From Actinacidiphila yanglinensis (lineage in GTDB: Bacteria; Actinomycetota; Actinomycetes; Streptomycetales; Streptomycetaceae), in contig NZ_FNVU01000034.1 in NCBI RefSeq assembly GCF_900107965.1, positions 1 to 64,000 of the forward strand: 64,000 bases of DNA, read 5' to 3'. Positions 43,169 through 51,889 of the stretch are shown piece after piece. Under the pieces are notes generated by a model that saw nothing but the letters and a program-made list of their open reading frames with translations, ran no database searches and was not told the origin of the DNA. The first letter of the stretch is position 1. Each line of letters begins with the position of its first letter. Made by a program: the position numbers and the translations under genes.

Positions 43169-43885
43169 ATGACGCACAGGCTCAGTTATGCCCGGACCAG
43201 GCGCCCCCGACACGAGCGCCGCGGAGAGGCCCGCTTGCCCGGTGTGATCGCCATCCTCTCTGCAATCGCTCTCTACGTGGGCCTGCCGCAACGGCTGTTG
43301 GTCGCACCGCGCTATGTGCTGCCTGCACTGGAAATGTTGCTGCTTGTACCGCTCATCGCGGTCAACCCCAAACGGCTGACACGGCAGAGCAAGGTATTCC
43401 GTGTCCTGTCGCTGACACTCGTGCTGGTCATCGCCGCGAGCAATCTGGTCGCCCTCGGTATCTTGATCCACGACCTGGTCTATGCCGGAGTGAAAGACGG
43501 GCGTGCCTTGTTGGTGGCCGCGTTGCAGGTCTGGCTCACCAACATCATCGTCTTCGGTCTGGCCTACTGGGAACTGGACCGGGGTGGCCCTGTCATCCGC
43601 ACACAGGTCCCGCGCGCCGACCTGCCGTTGGCGGACTTCCGTTTCCCCCAGGACGAGGACGACGACGCGGTTCAGGAGGTCGCGGACGGCGCTAGCGCCA
43701 CATCGGACTGGATGCCCGTCCTCATCGATTACCTTTACGTCTCCGTGACGAATTCGACTGCCTTCAGTCCTACGGACACCATGCCGCTGTCCACTCGGGC
43801 CAAGGTAATGATGGGCGTGCAGGCTATCGCCGCCTTGGTGACCTCGCTCCTTGTGATCTCCCGCGCTGTGAGCATTCTCCATTGA
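43169..43885 (+). CDS. DUF1345-like integral membrane protein
   Basis: This 238-residue protein has about five hydrophobic helices (PGVIAILSAIALYVGLPQRL, VLPALEMLLLVPLIAV, VLSLTLVLVIAASNLVALGI, LVAALQVWLTNIIVFGLAYW and AKVMMGVQAIAALVTSLLVI). The late motif IDYLYVSVTNSTAFSPTDTM resembles the YLYFSFT...SDT motif of DUF1345 proteins and two-helix potassium channels. This suggests a channel- or receptor-like role, not proven. An acidic loop (PQDEDDDAVQEVADG) precedes it. ATG 43169 has GAGAGGGAC upstream. Confidence 0.75.
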   Translation: MTHRLSYARTRRPRHERRGEARLPGVIAILSAIALYVGLPQRLLVAPRYVLPALEMLLLVPLIAVNPKRLTRQSKVFRVLSLTLVLVIAASNLVALGILIHDLVYAGVKDGRALLVAALQVWLTNIIVFGLAYWELDRGGPVIRTQVPRADLPLADFRFPQDEDDDAVQEVADGASATSDWMPVLIDYLYVSVTNSTAFSPTDTMPLSTRAKVMMGVQAIAALVTSLLVISRAVSILH

Positions 43886-44115
43886 CGGATGACTCGCCGG
43901 GGTTACGGGCCGCCTTCGGCGGGGTCCACGATCGCGAACGCGCTCACCCGAATGCCAGTTCCTGCGAAGACCGAAGGTTCGTGCCGGGTCGGGGTGCGCA
44001 TCCGGCGGGGATGACTACACCCGTTCGCCCCGTCGGTGAGGACATGCGACTCATCCGTTGATCTGATGGGGTGCTGCGGGAAAGACTCGCCGAACTGTTC
44101 CCTTGAGGGGAGCGC
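43886..44115. other. Intergenic region before the small coupled gene
   Basis: No gene or clear promoter was recognised in this stretch. Confidence 0.3.
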
Positions 44116-44292
44116 ATGCGTCTGACGAAAAGTGGCAGCGGCGTCTCCCGCGCGATCCCCGATATCGCAACCGCGGCCGCAGTCCACGCTGCTGCGGCCT
44201 GTTGCGGTGCTCTTCGTCTTCAGCCGGCACGGACCCCGGCGGCCCACAATCCCGCTCTGCACCCAGACAGTGGAAGGATCGCAAGATGGTAG
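44116..44292 (+). CDS. Possible 58-residue gene overlapping the DUF2267 gene
   Basis: ATG 44116 follows an unusually good GAGGGGAG ribosome binding site. The frame reads MRLTKSGSGVSRAIPDIATA, AAVHAAAACCGALRLQPART and ends TAG at 44290-44292, overlapping the ATG of the DUF2267 gene (44286) by seven bases. This arrangement would allow translational coupling. No family was recognised. The composition is Ala-rich with a Cys pair, and the codon bias is moderate, so it could be a leader or a chance frame. Confidence 0.35.
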   Translation: MRLTKSGSGVSRAIPDIATAAAVHAAAACCGALRLQPARTPAAHNPALHPDSGRIARW

Positions 44293-44720
44293 ACACAGGT
44301 TTCTCTTCGTTCGACGTCATGGTGGACAAGGCGAATCACGTCCTCAAGGAGATCGAGCACGCCTACGGGTGGCCCAAGGACCGCCGGAAGCAGTCTTACG
44401 CCGCCCTGCGAGCGGTGCTGCACCCGGTTCGGGATCGCTTGACGGTCGAGGAGTGCGTCCAATTCGGTGCGCAACTGCCGACGTTGCTGAGGGGCGTCTA
44501 CTACGATGGATGGAAGCCCTCGGAAGCACCCTTGAAGATGAGCAAAGAAGAATTTTTCGCACGCGTTCGAGAAAACTTCCCCTATGCGATCGAAGGCGGC
44601 ACCGAGCAACTGGCACGTACGGTACTCAAGGCGCTGCAGCAGTACGTCAGCAGCGGGGAGTGGGAGGACCTGAAGGCCATTTTTCCCGCTTCACTGGTCG
44701 CCATCCTGCCTCAGCCCTAA
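44286..44720 (+). CDS. DUF2267 domain protein
   Basis: This 144-residue protein has the DUF2267 pattern FDVMVDKANHVLKEIEHAYG, KQSYAALRAVLHPVRDRLTV, GAQLPTLLRGVYYDGWKPSE and REEFFARVRENFP-like sequence. It is an all-helical, cytoplasmic protein of unknown role that is common beside stress genes in actinomycetes and proteobacteria. The ATG at 44286 has GGAAGGA upstream. Its stop overlaps the stop of the convergent acetate kinase gene by two bases. Confidence 0.85.
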   Translation: MVDTGFSSFDVMVDKANHVLKEIEHAYGWPKDRRKQSYAALRAVLHPVRDRLTVEECVQFGAQLPTLLRGVYYDGWKPSEAPLKMSKEEFFARVRENFPYAIEGGTEQLARTVLKALQQYVSSGEWEDLKAIFPASLVAILPQP

Positions 44721-45853
44721 CGGCGGGCGAGGGCACGGCGCGTTTCCGTTGCGATCTGCTGGGTTTCCCCGGTGGCGACGACGATAACCGGCACGCCCGT
44801 GCCCGGTGTGTCGAGCCTGCGTGCTCCGTCCTCGCGTAGCTCCTTCTCCTGGGGGACGGACAGCCCGCCACGTACCCCCAGGACGGATAGGCGCGTGCAG
44901 ATTTCCTCGCGTACCTCGGGCTGGTCCTCGCCGATTTCGCCGGTGAAGACAAGAGCGTCGAGGCGGTCCAACGAGGAGGCCATGGCTGCGATGCCGCGAC
45001 AGCAGCTGTGGACGAAGGCGGCGAGAGCGCCCTGGGCGGACGCGTCTCCCTTCGCACGCGCGCGCACGAGGTCACGCGTGTCTCCTGAGGTACCCGAGAG
45101 GCCGAGAAGACCTGAGTGCCGATGGAGTGTCTCCTCGATCTCCTTTGCGCTCAGTCCGTGTTGACGTTGGAGCCACACAAGCGCTCCCGGATCGATGCTG
45201 CCGCTACGACGGCTCATCACCAGCCCCTCCAACGGGGTCAGTCCCATGGTCGTGTCCACGCTCCGGCCGTTGCGCACCGCGCAGGCCGAGCAGCCACCGC
45301 CCAGGTGGGCGATGACGAGGTGGAGGGTGTCGGCGGGGCGGTCCAGCACGTCGGCAGTGCGTGCCAGGGACCAGGTGTAGGAGAGACCGTGAAACCCATA
45401 GCGGCGCAACCCGTACTGGACGCGCCACTGCTCGGGGACTGCGTACTGATAGGCGGCGGCAGGCAGCTCTGCGTGGAAGGCGGTATCGAAACAGGCGACG
45501 TGGGGAACGTCGGGCAGTAGCTCAGCGGCAGCGTCCACTACGGCGAGGGCGGGAGGCATGTGCAGGGGTGACAGAGGCGCGGCCTCCTCCAGCAACGCCC
45601 GCACCGGTCCGTCGATCAGAGTGTGTTCCGTCAGATGCGGCCCACCGTGAACGAGGCGATGTCCTACGGCCGATGGCGTGGGCACAGTGGCCAGGAAGCC
45701 GCGCAACTCCCCAGTCGTTTCGGGCCCTGGCGGTCTGTCGGCGTCGTGACTGGCGATCTGTGTGTTATCCGCGCTGAACAGGGTGATGTGCAGACTTGAG
45801 GAGCCGGCGTCGAGCACCAGAACGCACTCTCCGGAAGACGCGCTGGGATCCAT
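44717..45853 (-). CDS. ackA: Acetate/propionate kinase
   Basis: This 378-residue ASKHA-fold kinase has VLVLDAGSSSLHITLF at the start (Asp where most have Asn), VGHRLVHGG, CFDTAFHAELP (catalytic Asp), YGFHGLSY, LVIAHLGGGCSACAVRNGRS and VDTTMGLTPLEGLVMSRRSG. It interconverts acetate and ATP with acetyl phosphate. No phosphotransacetylase gene adjoins it. It could use acetyl phosphate from the pyruvate-oxidase-like enzyme encoded at 15455-17266, but they are 27 kb apart. ATG 45853 precedes DPSASSGECVLVL. The PucR-type regulator gene lies directly upstream on the same strand. Confidence 0.92.
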   Translation of the reverse strand: MDPSASSGECVLVLDAGSSSLHITLFSADNTQIASHDADRPPGPETTGELRGFLATVPTPSAVGHRLVHGGPHLTEHTLIDGPVRALLEEAAPLSPLHMPPALAVVDAAAELLPDVPHVACFDTAFHAELPAAAYQYAVPEQWRVQYGLRRYGFHGLSYTWSLARTADVLDRPADTLHLVIAHLGGGCSACAVRNGRSVDTTMGLTPLEGLVMSRRSGSIDPGALVWLQRQHGLSAKEIEETLHRHSGLLGLSGTSGDTRDLVRARAKGDASAQGALAAFVHSCCRGIAAMASSLDRLDALVFTGEIGEDQPEVREEICTRLSVLGVRGGLSVPQEKELREDGARRLDTPGTGVPVIVVATGETQQIATETRRALARR

Positions 45854-45921
45854 CTTTGCCTCCTCGCGAGACGGGCCGGTCGCGTGCCGCGGCCCGTACG
45901 TGCGAGCGCGGGCATATCCGT

Positions 45922-47775
45922 TCAGCGGGGTGCGTCGATCACGTTGCGTATGCGGGTGGCGACGTGCAGGTTGAGGCGGGTTTCGACATCACTGAGGTCG
46001 TGCCCGGTGATCTCGCGGATGCGCTGGAGGCGGTAGCGGACGGTGCTGCGGTGGATGAGCAGCGTCTCCGAGGTCGTCCCGTAGCTGCCTCCGCTCTCCA
46101 GATAGCGCGAGAGCGTCGTCACCAGTTCGGTGTGGTGGCGGGCGTCGTAGTCCAATAGTTTGCCCAGCCACTCGCGGACGAAGCGGTCAGCTTCCCGTTC
46201 GCCTTCGCCGGAGCCCATCATGCGGCACAGACCCAGCTCCTCGAAGCCGGTGCTGCCGTACGGGTCCTGAGAACGGCGGCGGACGGTGAGGGCGCGGACT
46301 GCCTCATCGTAGGAGTGTGGCAGTTCGGTGCAGACGTCGCAGCGGCCGCCGACCCCGATCGAGCCGGCTCCGGTGCCGAGTTCGTCCGAAACGGCCCTGT
46401 ACAGCTCACCTCCGGGATCACACCGGTCCTCGTCGGCCTCCAGGACGACGGTGGTCGCGCCGCGAGAGCCGACGAGCACGTCCCGATGCAGCCGCTGCGC
46501 CGCCCGTGCCACCGCGTCGCCGAGTGCGGCCCTCTCGGTCGCTCCGGGCCAGTCCAGTACGGCGGCCTTGTGCGGCCGGCGCAGGTCGTGGCCCAGGGCT
46601 GCGGCCTGGGTGAAGACGTCGTTGTTCGCCTCACCGGCGATCAGCCGGTCGACCAGGTCCCGGCGCAGATGGGGCTCCAGCTCGGCCAGTCTGCGCTCGT
46701 GGGAGAGCAGGGGAGCCAGCACCAGAGCAGCCTGTTCGAGCGCTGAGCTGTCCGTTTCCGTGGTTCGCCGGTTCGGATCGATCAGTGTGACCACGCCGAG
46801 CAGATCTCCGGCCATCTGGATGGGGACGACCAGCCGATCCCGGTCCCGGAAAGCTCCGGGCCGGCGTCGCACGCTCTGTATAAGGGCATCCTGGCGCTGG
46901 TTCTCCGGTTCTGGGTGCGGTCTGCCGCTGAGCCCTGTCTGTGGTTCGTTCCGGCCTGGGCCCACCTCGGCCCGCGGGTTGCCGAAGCGGTCCTCGGTGC
47001 GGACCGCGAATCCCGTGCTGTCGTGCAGGACCTGGAGGATTCCGGCCTCGCCTTCGCCTGAAGTGGCGGCACGGGAGAGCGCGTCGTGGAGGGCGAGTCG
47101 CGAGGTCAGGGCAGACACGGTCGTGCTGAGGCCGGCGATGGGTGATCCGCTCCTGGTTGCCGGCTGATCCTCGATGCCGGGCGAGCTCTCCGGGCCGTCT
47201 CGGGCCGGCTCTCCTTGTCTCCCGGTGAAGCGTGCGAGGGCGATCCCGGTCTGCTGGGCGAGGAGGTTGGTCAGGGCCGTCTCCTCGGCGGAGGGTGAGG
47301 TCGGGGACCGGACGACGAGATAGCCAAGGCAGTGGTCCCGGTACCGCAGCGCGATGGCTTGTACCCATAGCCCTCCGAAGTCGCGCAGATGCCTGCTGTA
47401 GCCGTCCAGAGCGCCGATCCGGCGGTCGAGCAGGTCGGCCGCCACCTCCTCGGCGGTGCCCGCCTCAGCTGCGGCTTCGCCGGTGGGCTCCGCCTCCGCC
47501 GGCTCGGATGCTGCCGCGCACCCCGGCTGGACGGTGGCGGGGGCGGCCACCCGCGACGGCGGGCATCGTCGCGCCAGACCGCCGTGCACGGCATACGCCG
47601 CTTCGGCGATGAAAGGGCCGGTGGCGGCGATCGCCGCCATGGCACCCCACAGCACTTCACGCTCGTCTTCGCCGTCGAGCATGGCCGTCACCAGCCGTAG
47701 CAGTGTGTGTCGGGCGCTCCCCGGCTGCGGGATGGGGTGGCGGGGCCCGGCCGTCGGCAAGGGAGCAGCGTCCAT
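45922..47775 (-). CDS. PucR/CdaR-type transcriptional regulator
   Basis: This 617-residue regulator has a sensory N-terminal half (GAF-like segments at about 30-180 and 220-350, e.g. [20 protein letters not shown] and [20 protein letters not shown]), a GGDEF-like PucR middle domain ([45 protein letters not shown]) and a C-terminal PucR helix-turn-helix ([40 protein letters not shown]). It would bind DNA and respond to a small molecule. ATG 47775 was chosen; an upstream start adds 14 basic residues. It lies divergent from the dnaK operon across 244 bp and upstream of ackA, so either could be its target. Confidence 0.88.
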   Translation of the reverse strand: MDAAPLPTAGPRHPIPQPGSARHTLLRLVTAMLDGEDEREVLWGAMAAIAATGPFIAEAAYAVHGGLARRCPPSRVAAPATVQPGCAAASEPAEAEPTGEAAAEAGTAEEVAADLLDRRIGALDGYSRHLRDFGGLWVQAIALRYRDHCLGYLVVRSPTSPSAEETALTNLLAQQTGIALARFTGRQGEPARDGPESSPGIEDQPATRSGSPIAGLSTTVSALTSRLALHDALSRAATSGEGEAGILQVLHDSTGFAVRTEDRFGNPRAEVGPGRNEPQTGLSGRPHPEPENQRQDALIQSVRRRPGAFRDRDRLVVPIQMAGDLLGVVTLIDPNRRTTETDSSALEQAALVLAPLLSHERRLAELEPHLRRDLVDRLIAGEANNDVFTQAAALGHDLRRPHKAAVLDWPGATERAALGDAVARAAQRLHRDVLVGSRGATTVVLEADEDRCDPGGELYRAVSDELGTGAGSIGVGGRCDVCTELPHSYDEAVRALTVRRRSQDPYGSTGFEELGLCRMMGSGEGEREADRFVREWLGKLLDYDARHHTELVTTLSRYLESGGSYGTTSETLLIHRSTVRYRLQRIREITGHDLSDVETRLNLHVATRIRNVIDAPR

Positions 47776-47806
47776 CGCGGATCCATTCGCGGCTCGACAG
47801 CGGCTT

Positions 47807-47817
47807 TTGAGTTTCAA
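47807..47817. promoter_or_regulatory. Short palindrome between pucR-type gene and dnaK
   Basis: TTGA-GTT-TCAA is a perfect four-base inverted repeat with a three-base centre in the divergent region. It could be an operator for the PucR-type regulator. It is not the HspR HAIR sequence, which I did not find here. Confidence 0.2.
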
Positions 47818-48019
47818 CGCTACGCCGCTCGGCCCGGGGTTTCACCTGAGAGGCGCACCGTGTCCTCGTCCTGGCGGACGGGAACGGGGGTGCGGATTGG
47901 TCCCGCCAGGGCGAGTGAGCACGCGGCTCACCGCGCGACGCTGGCGAAAGGCGCGTACGGCTCCGACGCCCTACAGCGCGCCGATTGATCGGTCCCGCGT
48001 CGCGACAGAGGAGACTTCC

Positions 48020-49930
48020 ATGGCGAAGGCAGTAGGCATCGATCTCGGTACCACCAACTCGGTCATCGCGGCCTGGGAAAGCGGCGAGCCCACCGTCGTC
48101 CCGAATGCCGAGGGGGCCAGGACGACCCCGTCGGTGGTCGCCTTCTCCGATGACGGCGAGCGATTGGTCGGACAGCTCGCACGCCGGCAGTCGATCCTCA
48201 ACCCCAAAGGCACCATCACCTCGGCGAAGCGGTTCATCGGACGTCGCTACGACGAGATCTCCGACGAGGCCAGGGCGGTCTCCTTCGACGTGGTCGAGGG
48301 GCCCGGCGGGGTGGCCCGCTTCGAGGTGAACGGAAAGCAGTACGCGCCGGAGGAGATCAGTGCGCAGGTGCTGCGCAAGCTCGCCGACGACGCCGGGAAG
48401 TCGCTCGGCGAGAAGGTGACCGAGGCGGTCATCACCGTACCGGCGTACTTCAACGACGCCCAGCGGCAGGCCACCAAGGACGCCGGGAAGATCGCCGGCC
48501 TCGAAGTCCTGCGGATCATCAACGAACCGACCGCCGCGGCGCTGGCCTACGGGCTGGACAAGAAGGGCCACGAGACGGTCATGGTCTTCGACCTCGGCGG
48601 CGGCACCTTCGACGTCAGCCTGCTGGACGTCGGCGACGGTGTGGTGGAGGTTCGCGCCACCGCAGGCGACTCCCACCTGGGCGGCGACGACTTCGACCGC
48701 CGGCTGGTGGACCACTTGGCGGACGGCTTCCAGAAGGCCGAAGGCATTGACCTGCGCAAGGACCCGCAGGCTCTGCAGCGCCTGTTCGAGGCGGCGGAGA
48801 AGGCGAAGACCGAGCTGAGTTCGGTCAGCCAGACCCAGGTGAGCCTGCCGTTCATCACGGCGGACGCCTCCGGGCCGAAGCATCTCACCGAGACGGTCCG
48901 CCGCTCCACCTTCGAGCAGATCACCTCCGACCTGGTGGAACGCTGCCTCGAACCGGTCAGGACGGCGATGAGCGACGCCAAGGTCAGCGAGAACGACATC
49001 GACGAGGTCATTCTCGTCGGAGGCTCGACCCGCATCCCGGCCGTGCAGAGCCTGGTTCGCCGGATGACCGGCGGCAAGGACCCGAACATGAGCGTCAACC
49101 CCGACGAGGTGGTGGCGCTGGGCGCCGCCATCCAGGCCGGCGTGCTCAAGGGCGAGGTCAAGGACGTCCTGCTGCTGGACGTCACGCCCCTGTCGCTGGG
49201 CGTCGAGACGGCCGGCGGCGTGATGACCAAGATCATCGAGCGGAACACCACCATTCCTGCTCGCCGGTCCGAGACCTTCTCCACGGCTGAGGACAACCAG
49301 CCGGCCGTGGACATCGTGGTGCTCCAGGGCGAACGGGAACTGGCTGCCGACAACCGTGTGCTGGGCCGCTTCCGGCTGGAGAACCTGCGACCGGCACGGC
49401 GCGGGGAGACCCAGATCGAGGTCACCTTCGACATCGACGCCAACGGCATTCTGAAGGTCAGCGCCAAGGACCGGGACACCGGCGCCGAGCAGTCGATCAC
49501 CATCAGCGAGGGCTCCAACCTCGACCCGTCCGAGGTCGAGCGGATGATCGACGAGGCCGAGAGCAACCGCACCAGTGACCTGGCCCTGCGCGAGGCCATC
49601 GACGCCCGTAACGAACTCGACGCCGCGGCGTACCAGGTGGAGCGTCGGCTGGACGACCTCGGCGACGCCGCACCGGAGCACGAGCGGGCTCGTGCCCAAC
49701 TGCTCATCGATGAGGCGCGTTCCGCCGTCAAGGAGGAGGCGCCTGCGGAACGGTCCCGGAACCTGACCTCCGAACTCCAGCAGATCCACGCGGCGCTGGC
49801 CGCCCACGCTGCTGGGTCCGGCGGAGGCCGGGGCGAGGCCGAGCCCGGCGCGGCGCCCGGCCAAGGTCCCGAGGGCGGATCCTCGAGGGGCGACGACGAC
49901 GTCATCGACGCCGATTTCGAGAAGAGCTGA
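48020..49930 (+). CDS. dnaK: Chaperone DnaK (Hsp70), second-copy type
   Basis: This 636-residue Hsp70 has [11 protein letters not shown]-type start [73 protein letters not shown], interdomain linker [17 protein letters not shown] and a C-terminal [15 protein letters not shown]-driven cycles of substrate binding need GrpE and a J protein, both encoded directly downstream. ATG 48020 follows GAGGAGA. In streptomycetes the main dnaK operon ends with hspR; here cbpM, clpB and redox genes follow instead, so this is probably a specialised extra copy. Confidence 0.95.
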   Translation: MAKAVGIDLGTTNSVIAAWESGEPTVVPNAEGARTTPSVVAFSDDGERLVGQLARRQSILNPKGTITSAKRFIGRRYDEISDEARAVSFDVVEGPGGVARFEVNGKQYAPEEISAQVLRKLADDAGKSLGEKVTEAVITVPAYFNDAQRQATKDAGKIAGLEVLRIINEPTAAALAYGLDKKGHETVMVFDLGGGTFDVSLLDVGDGVVEVRATAGDSHLGGDDFDRRLVDHLADGFQKAEGIDLRKDPQALQRLFEAAEKAKTELSSVSQTQVSLPFITADASGPKHLTETVRRSTFEQITSDLVERCLEPVRTAMSDAKVSENDIDEVILVGGSTRIPAVQSLVRRMTGGKDPNMSVNPDEVVALGAAIQAGVLKGEVKDVLLLDVTPLSLGVETAGGVMTKIIERNTTIPARRSETFSTAEDNQPAVDIVVLQGERELAADNRVLGRFRLENLRPARRGETQIEVTFDIDANGILKVSAKDRDTGAEQSITISEGSNLDPSEVERMIDEAESNRTSDLALREAIDARNELDAAAYQVERRLDDLGDAAPEHERARAQLLIDEARSAVKEEAPAERSRNLTSELQQIHAALAAHAAGSGGGRGEAEPGAAPGQGPEGGSSRGDDDVIDADFEKS

Positions 49931-49939
49931 GGCGGCGCC

Positions 49940-50518
49940 ATGTCGGATCAGGAACAGACGCGTCCCGCGGAGGACCGTTCCCCGCCAGATTCCGAGCAGA
50001 CGTCGCCGGAGGGGACGCCCGCACCGCCGACGCCCCCGCGACCCTCCGAAGCCGGGGAGCAGGAGACGGCGCCTTCGCCCCGCGGCCCCGAGGTGGAGGA
50101 GCTCGAGGACCGGTGGCGTCGAGCACTTGCCGACCTCGACAACCTTCGCAAGCGCTATGCCCGTGAACTTCCCCGGGAACGGGAGGCCGAGCGGGCCAAG
50201 GTGGCCGCGGCGTTCCTCCCGGTCGTCGACAACCTCGAACTGGCCCTCGCCCATGCGGGCGCCGACGACCCCGGCGCGATCGTCAGCGGAGTCCGGGCGG
50301 TACGCGATCAGGCTGTCGAGGTGTTGCGAAGCCTCGGCTACCCCCGTCATGAGGAGACCGGCGTCCCCTTCGACCCCGGGCAGCACGAGGTGGTGACCGT
50401 GGTGGATGAACCGGACACCGCTCCGGGCACCGTGGTCCAGGTCCTGCGGCCCGGCTACGGCGAGCCCGGCCGCCAGCTGCGGCCGGCCGCGGTAGCGGTC
50501 AGCGGCAAGCAGGAGTGA
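49940..50518 (+). CDS. grpE: Nucleotide exchange factor GrpE
   Basis: This 192-residue protein has a disordered Pro/Glu-rich N-terminus (about 1-48), a long coiled coil with [20 protein letters not shown], and a beta-wing domain with [40 protein letters not shown]. It releases ADP from DnaK. It begins 9 bp after the dnaK stop. Confidence 0.93.
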   Translation: MSDQEQTRPAEDRSPPDSEQTSPEGTPAPPTPPRPSEAGEQETAPSPRGPEVEELEDRWRRALADLDNLRKRYARELPREREAERAKVAAAFLPVVDNLELALAHAGADDPGAIVSGVRAVRDQAVEVLRSLGYPRHEETGVPFDPGQHEVVTVVDEPDTAPGTVVQVLRPGYGEPGRQLRPAAVAVSGKQE

Positions 50519-50525
50519 GGCCGCC

Positions 50526-51503
50526 ATGGCAGAGGACTACTACGAGGTGCTGGGCGTCCCCCGCACCGCCGACGGCGCCGAGATCCAGCAGGCCTTCCGT
50601 ACCCTGGCACGCCGCTACCACCCGGACGTCAACCGCGATCCGGCCGCCGAGGAGCGGTTCAAACAGATCAATGAGGCATACAGCGTGCTGTCCGACCCCG
50701 ACACGCGGTCCCGCTACGACCGCTTCGGACCCGACTTCCGGCAGATTCCGGAGGACTACGACGACCGTGTCGCGGCCGGCCAGGGATTCGGCGGCGGAGC
50801 CGGCGCCTACCGCGGCAGTCCCTTCGGAGGCACCCGGGGCGCCGACCGGGCGAGTTCCCGGACCTGGACCGAGACCGACTTCGACGCCTCCGGCGTGGAC
50901 TTCGAAGATCTCTTCGGAGGCATCTTTGGCGGTCGGGCCGACAGCGCCGGACGGGGAGGTCCGATCCCCGGCGCGGACCAAGAGGCCGAACTCACGCTCA
51001 GCGTGGAGGAGGCGTATCGAGGCGGCCGACGCAAGGTCACCCTCGGCGGGCCCGGGGGCGAACGCAGCTACGACGTCACCATCCCGGCCGGTGTCGTCGA
51101 CGGACAGCGCATTCGGCTCGCGGGAGAGGGCGGTCGGGGCCGTGGGCCCAGTTCCGCCGGGGACCTCTATCTGGTGGTCCGCATCGCCCCCCATCCCCGC
51201 TACCGCCTCGCCGGGCGCGACATCCACGTCGATCTGCCGGTCACGGCCTGGGAGGCCGCACTGGGGGCCACAGTGCCGATCGCCGGTCCAGGCGGGACAG
51301 TCAAGGTACATGTGCCACCCGGAACCTCCACCGGTCGCCGGCTGCGGCTGCGCGGTGAGGGGATGCCGCACCCGAAAGGCTCCCCCGGGCACCTCTACGC
51401 CGAAGTCCAGGTGATGGTGCCGCCGTCGCCCAGCCCCCGCGAGCGCGAGTTGTTCGAGGAACTGGCCGCCGTCTCCTCCTTCGACCCGAGGAAGCCGACA
51501 TGA
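50526..51503 (+). CDS. J-domain co-chaperone, CbpA type
   Basis: This 325-residue protein has an N-terminal J domain (DYYEVLGVPRTADGAEIQQA, RRYHPDVNRDPAAEERFKQI), a Gly/Phe-rich linker (about 75-140) and C-terminal substrate-binding domains (EEAYRGGRRKVTLGGPGGER, RLAGRDIHVDLPVTAWEAAL, LRLRGEGMPHP). It lacks the Cys-rich zinc domain, so it is a CbpA/DnaJ2-type rather than a classic DnaJ. It would stimulate DnaK ATPase. It lies 7 bp after grpE and overlaps cbpM as ATGA. Confidence 0.93.
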   Translation: MAEDYYEVLGVPRTADGAEIQQAFRTLARRYHPDVNRDPAAEERFKQINEAYSVLSDPDTRSRYDRFGPDFRQIPEDYDDRVAAGQGFGGGAGAYRGSPFGGTRGADRASSRTWTETDFDASGVDFEDLFGGIFGGRADSAGRGGPIPGADQEAELTLSVEEAYRGGRRKVTLGGPGGERSYDVTIPAGVVDGQRIRLAGEGGRGRGPSSAGDLYLVVRIAPHPRYRLAGRDIHVDLPVTAWEAALGATVPIAGPGGTVKVHVPPGTSTGRRLRLRGEGMPHPKGSPGHLYAEVQVMVPPSPSPRERELFEELAAVSSFDPRKPT

Positions 51504-51889
51504 GAGCCGAACGCCGTTCTCCCACCGAAGGCGCCGGACAGGAAGGTACGAGGGCCGCCTATCCCCTGGTGCGGGTCTACCGGACCGGTCCCAGCCCCTA
51601 TCAACTCCCCATGGCCCGGGTGGCCAGCGGAAGCGGACTGCCGCCCGAACTCGTCAGCCGCTTCGTCGCCCTCGGGCTGGTGGACGCCGAACGTGACGCC
51701 CGGGGCCGGCTGTGGTTCCGGCCGAACGCGCCGTCCGCCCTCGCCCGGGTACAGCGGCTACGGGACGGACTGTGCCTCAACTACGCGGCCGTTGGCGTCG
51801 TCCTGGACCTGCTCGACCGCATCGAACGTCTGGAAACCGCACTGCGGCGCAGCGAAAGAGCCGCCAAGGAGCCGACGACATGGACATGA
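51500..51889 (+). CDS. cbpM: Chaperone modulator CbpM / MerR-like protein
   Basis: This 129-residue protein has a MerR-like helix-turn-helix ([40 protein letters not shown]) followed by [20 protein letters not shown] and [17 protein letters not shown]. Its place next to a CbpA-type J gene and its C-terminal helix fit CbpM, which binds and restrains the J protein. It could alternatively be an HspR-type regulator of this operon. It starts by ATGA overlap with the J gene and overlaps clpB by 10 bp. Confidence 0.8.
   Translation: MRAERRSPTEGAGQEGTRAAYPLVRVYRTGPSPYQLPMARVASGSGLPPELVSRFVALGLVDAERDARGRLWFRPNAPSALARVQRLRDGLCLNYAAVGVVLDLLDRIERLETALRRSERAAKEPTTWT

Noticed and set aside
47657-50527. 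A 956-codon open frame antisense to dnaK and grpE
   Set aside because: It mirrors the codon structure of dnaK/grpE and is Val/Gly/Asp/His-rich, as antisense frames of GC-rich genes are; no domain.
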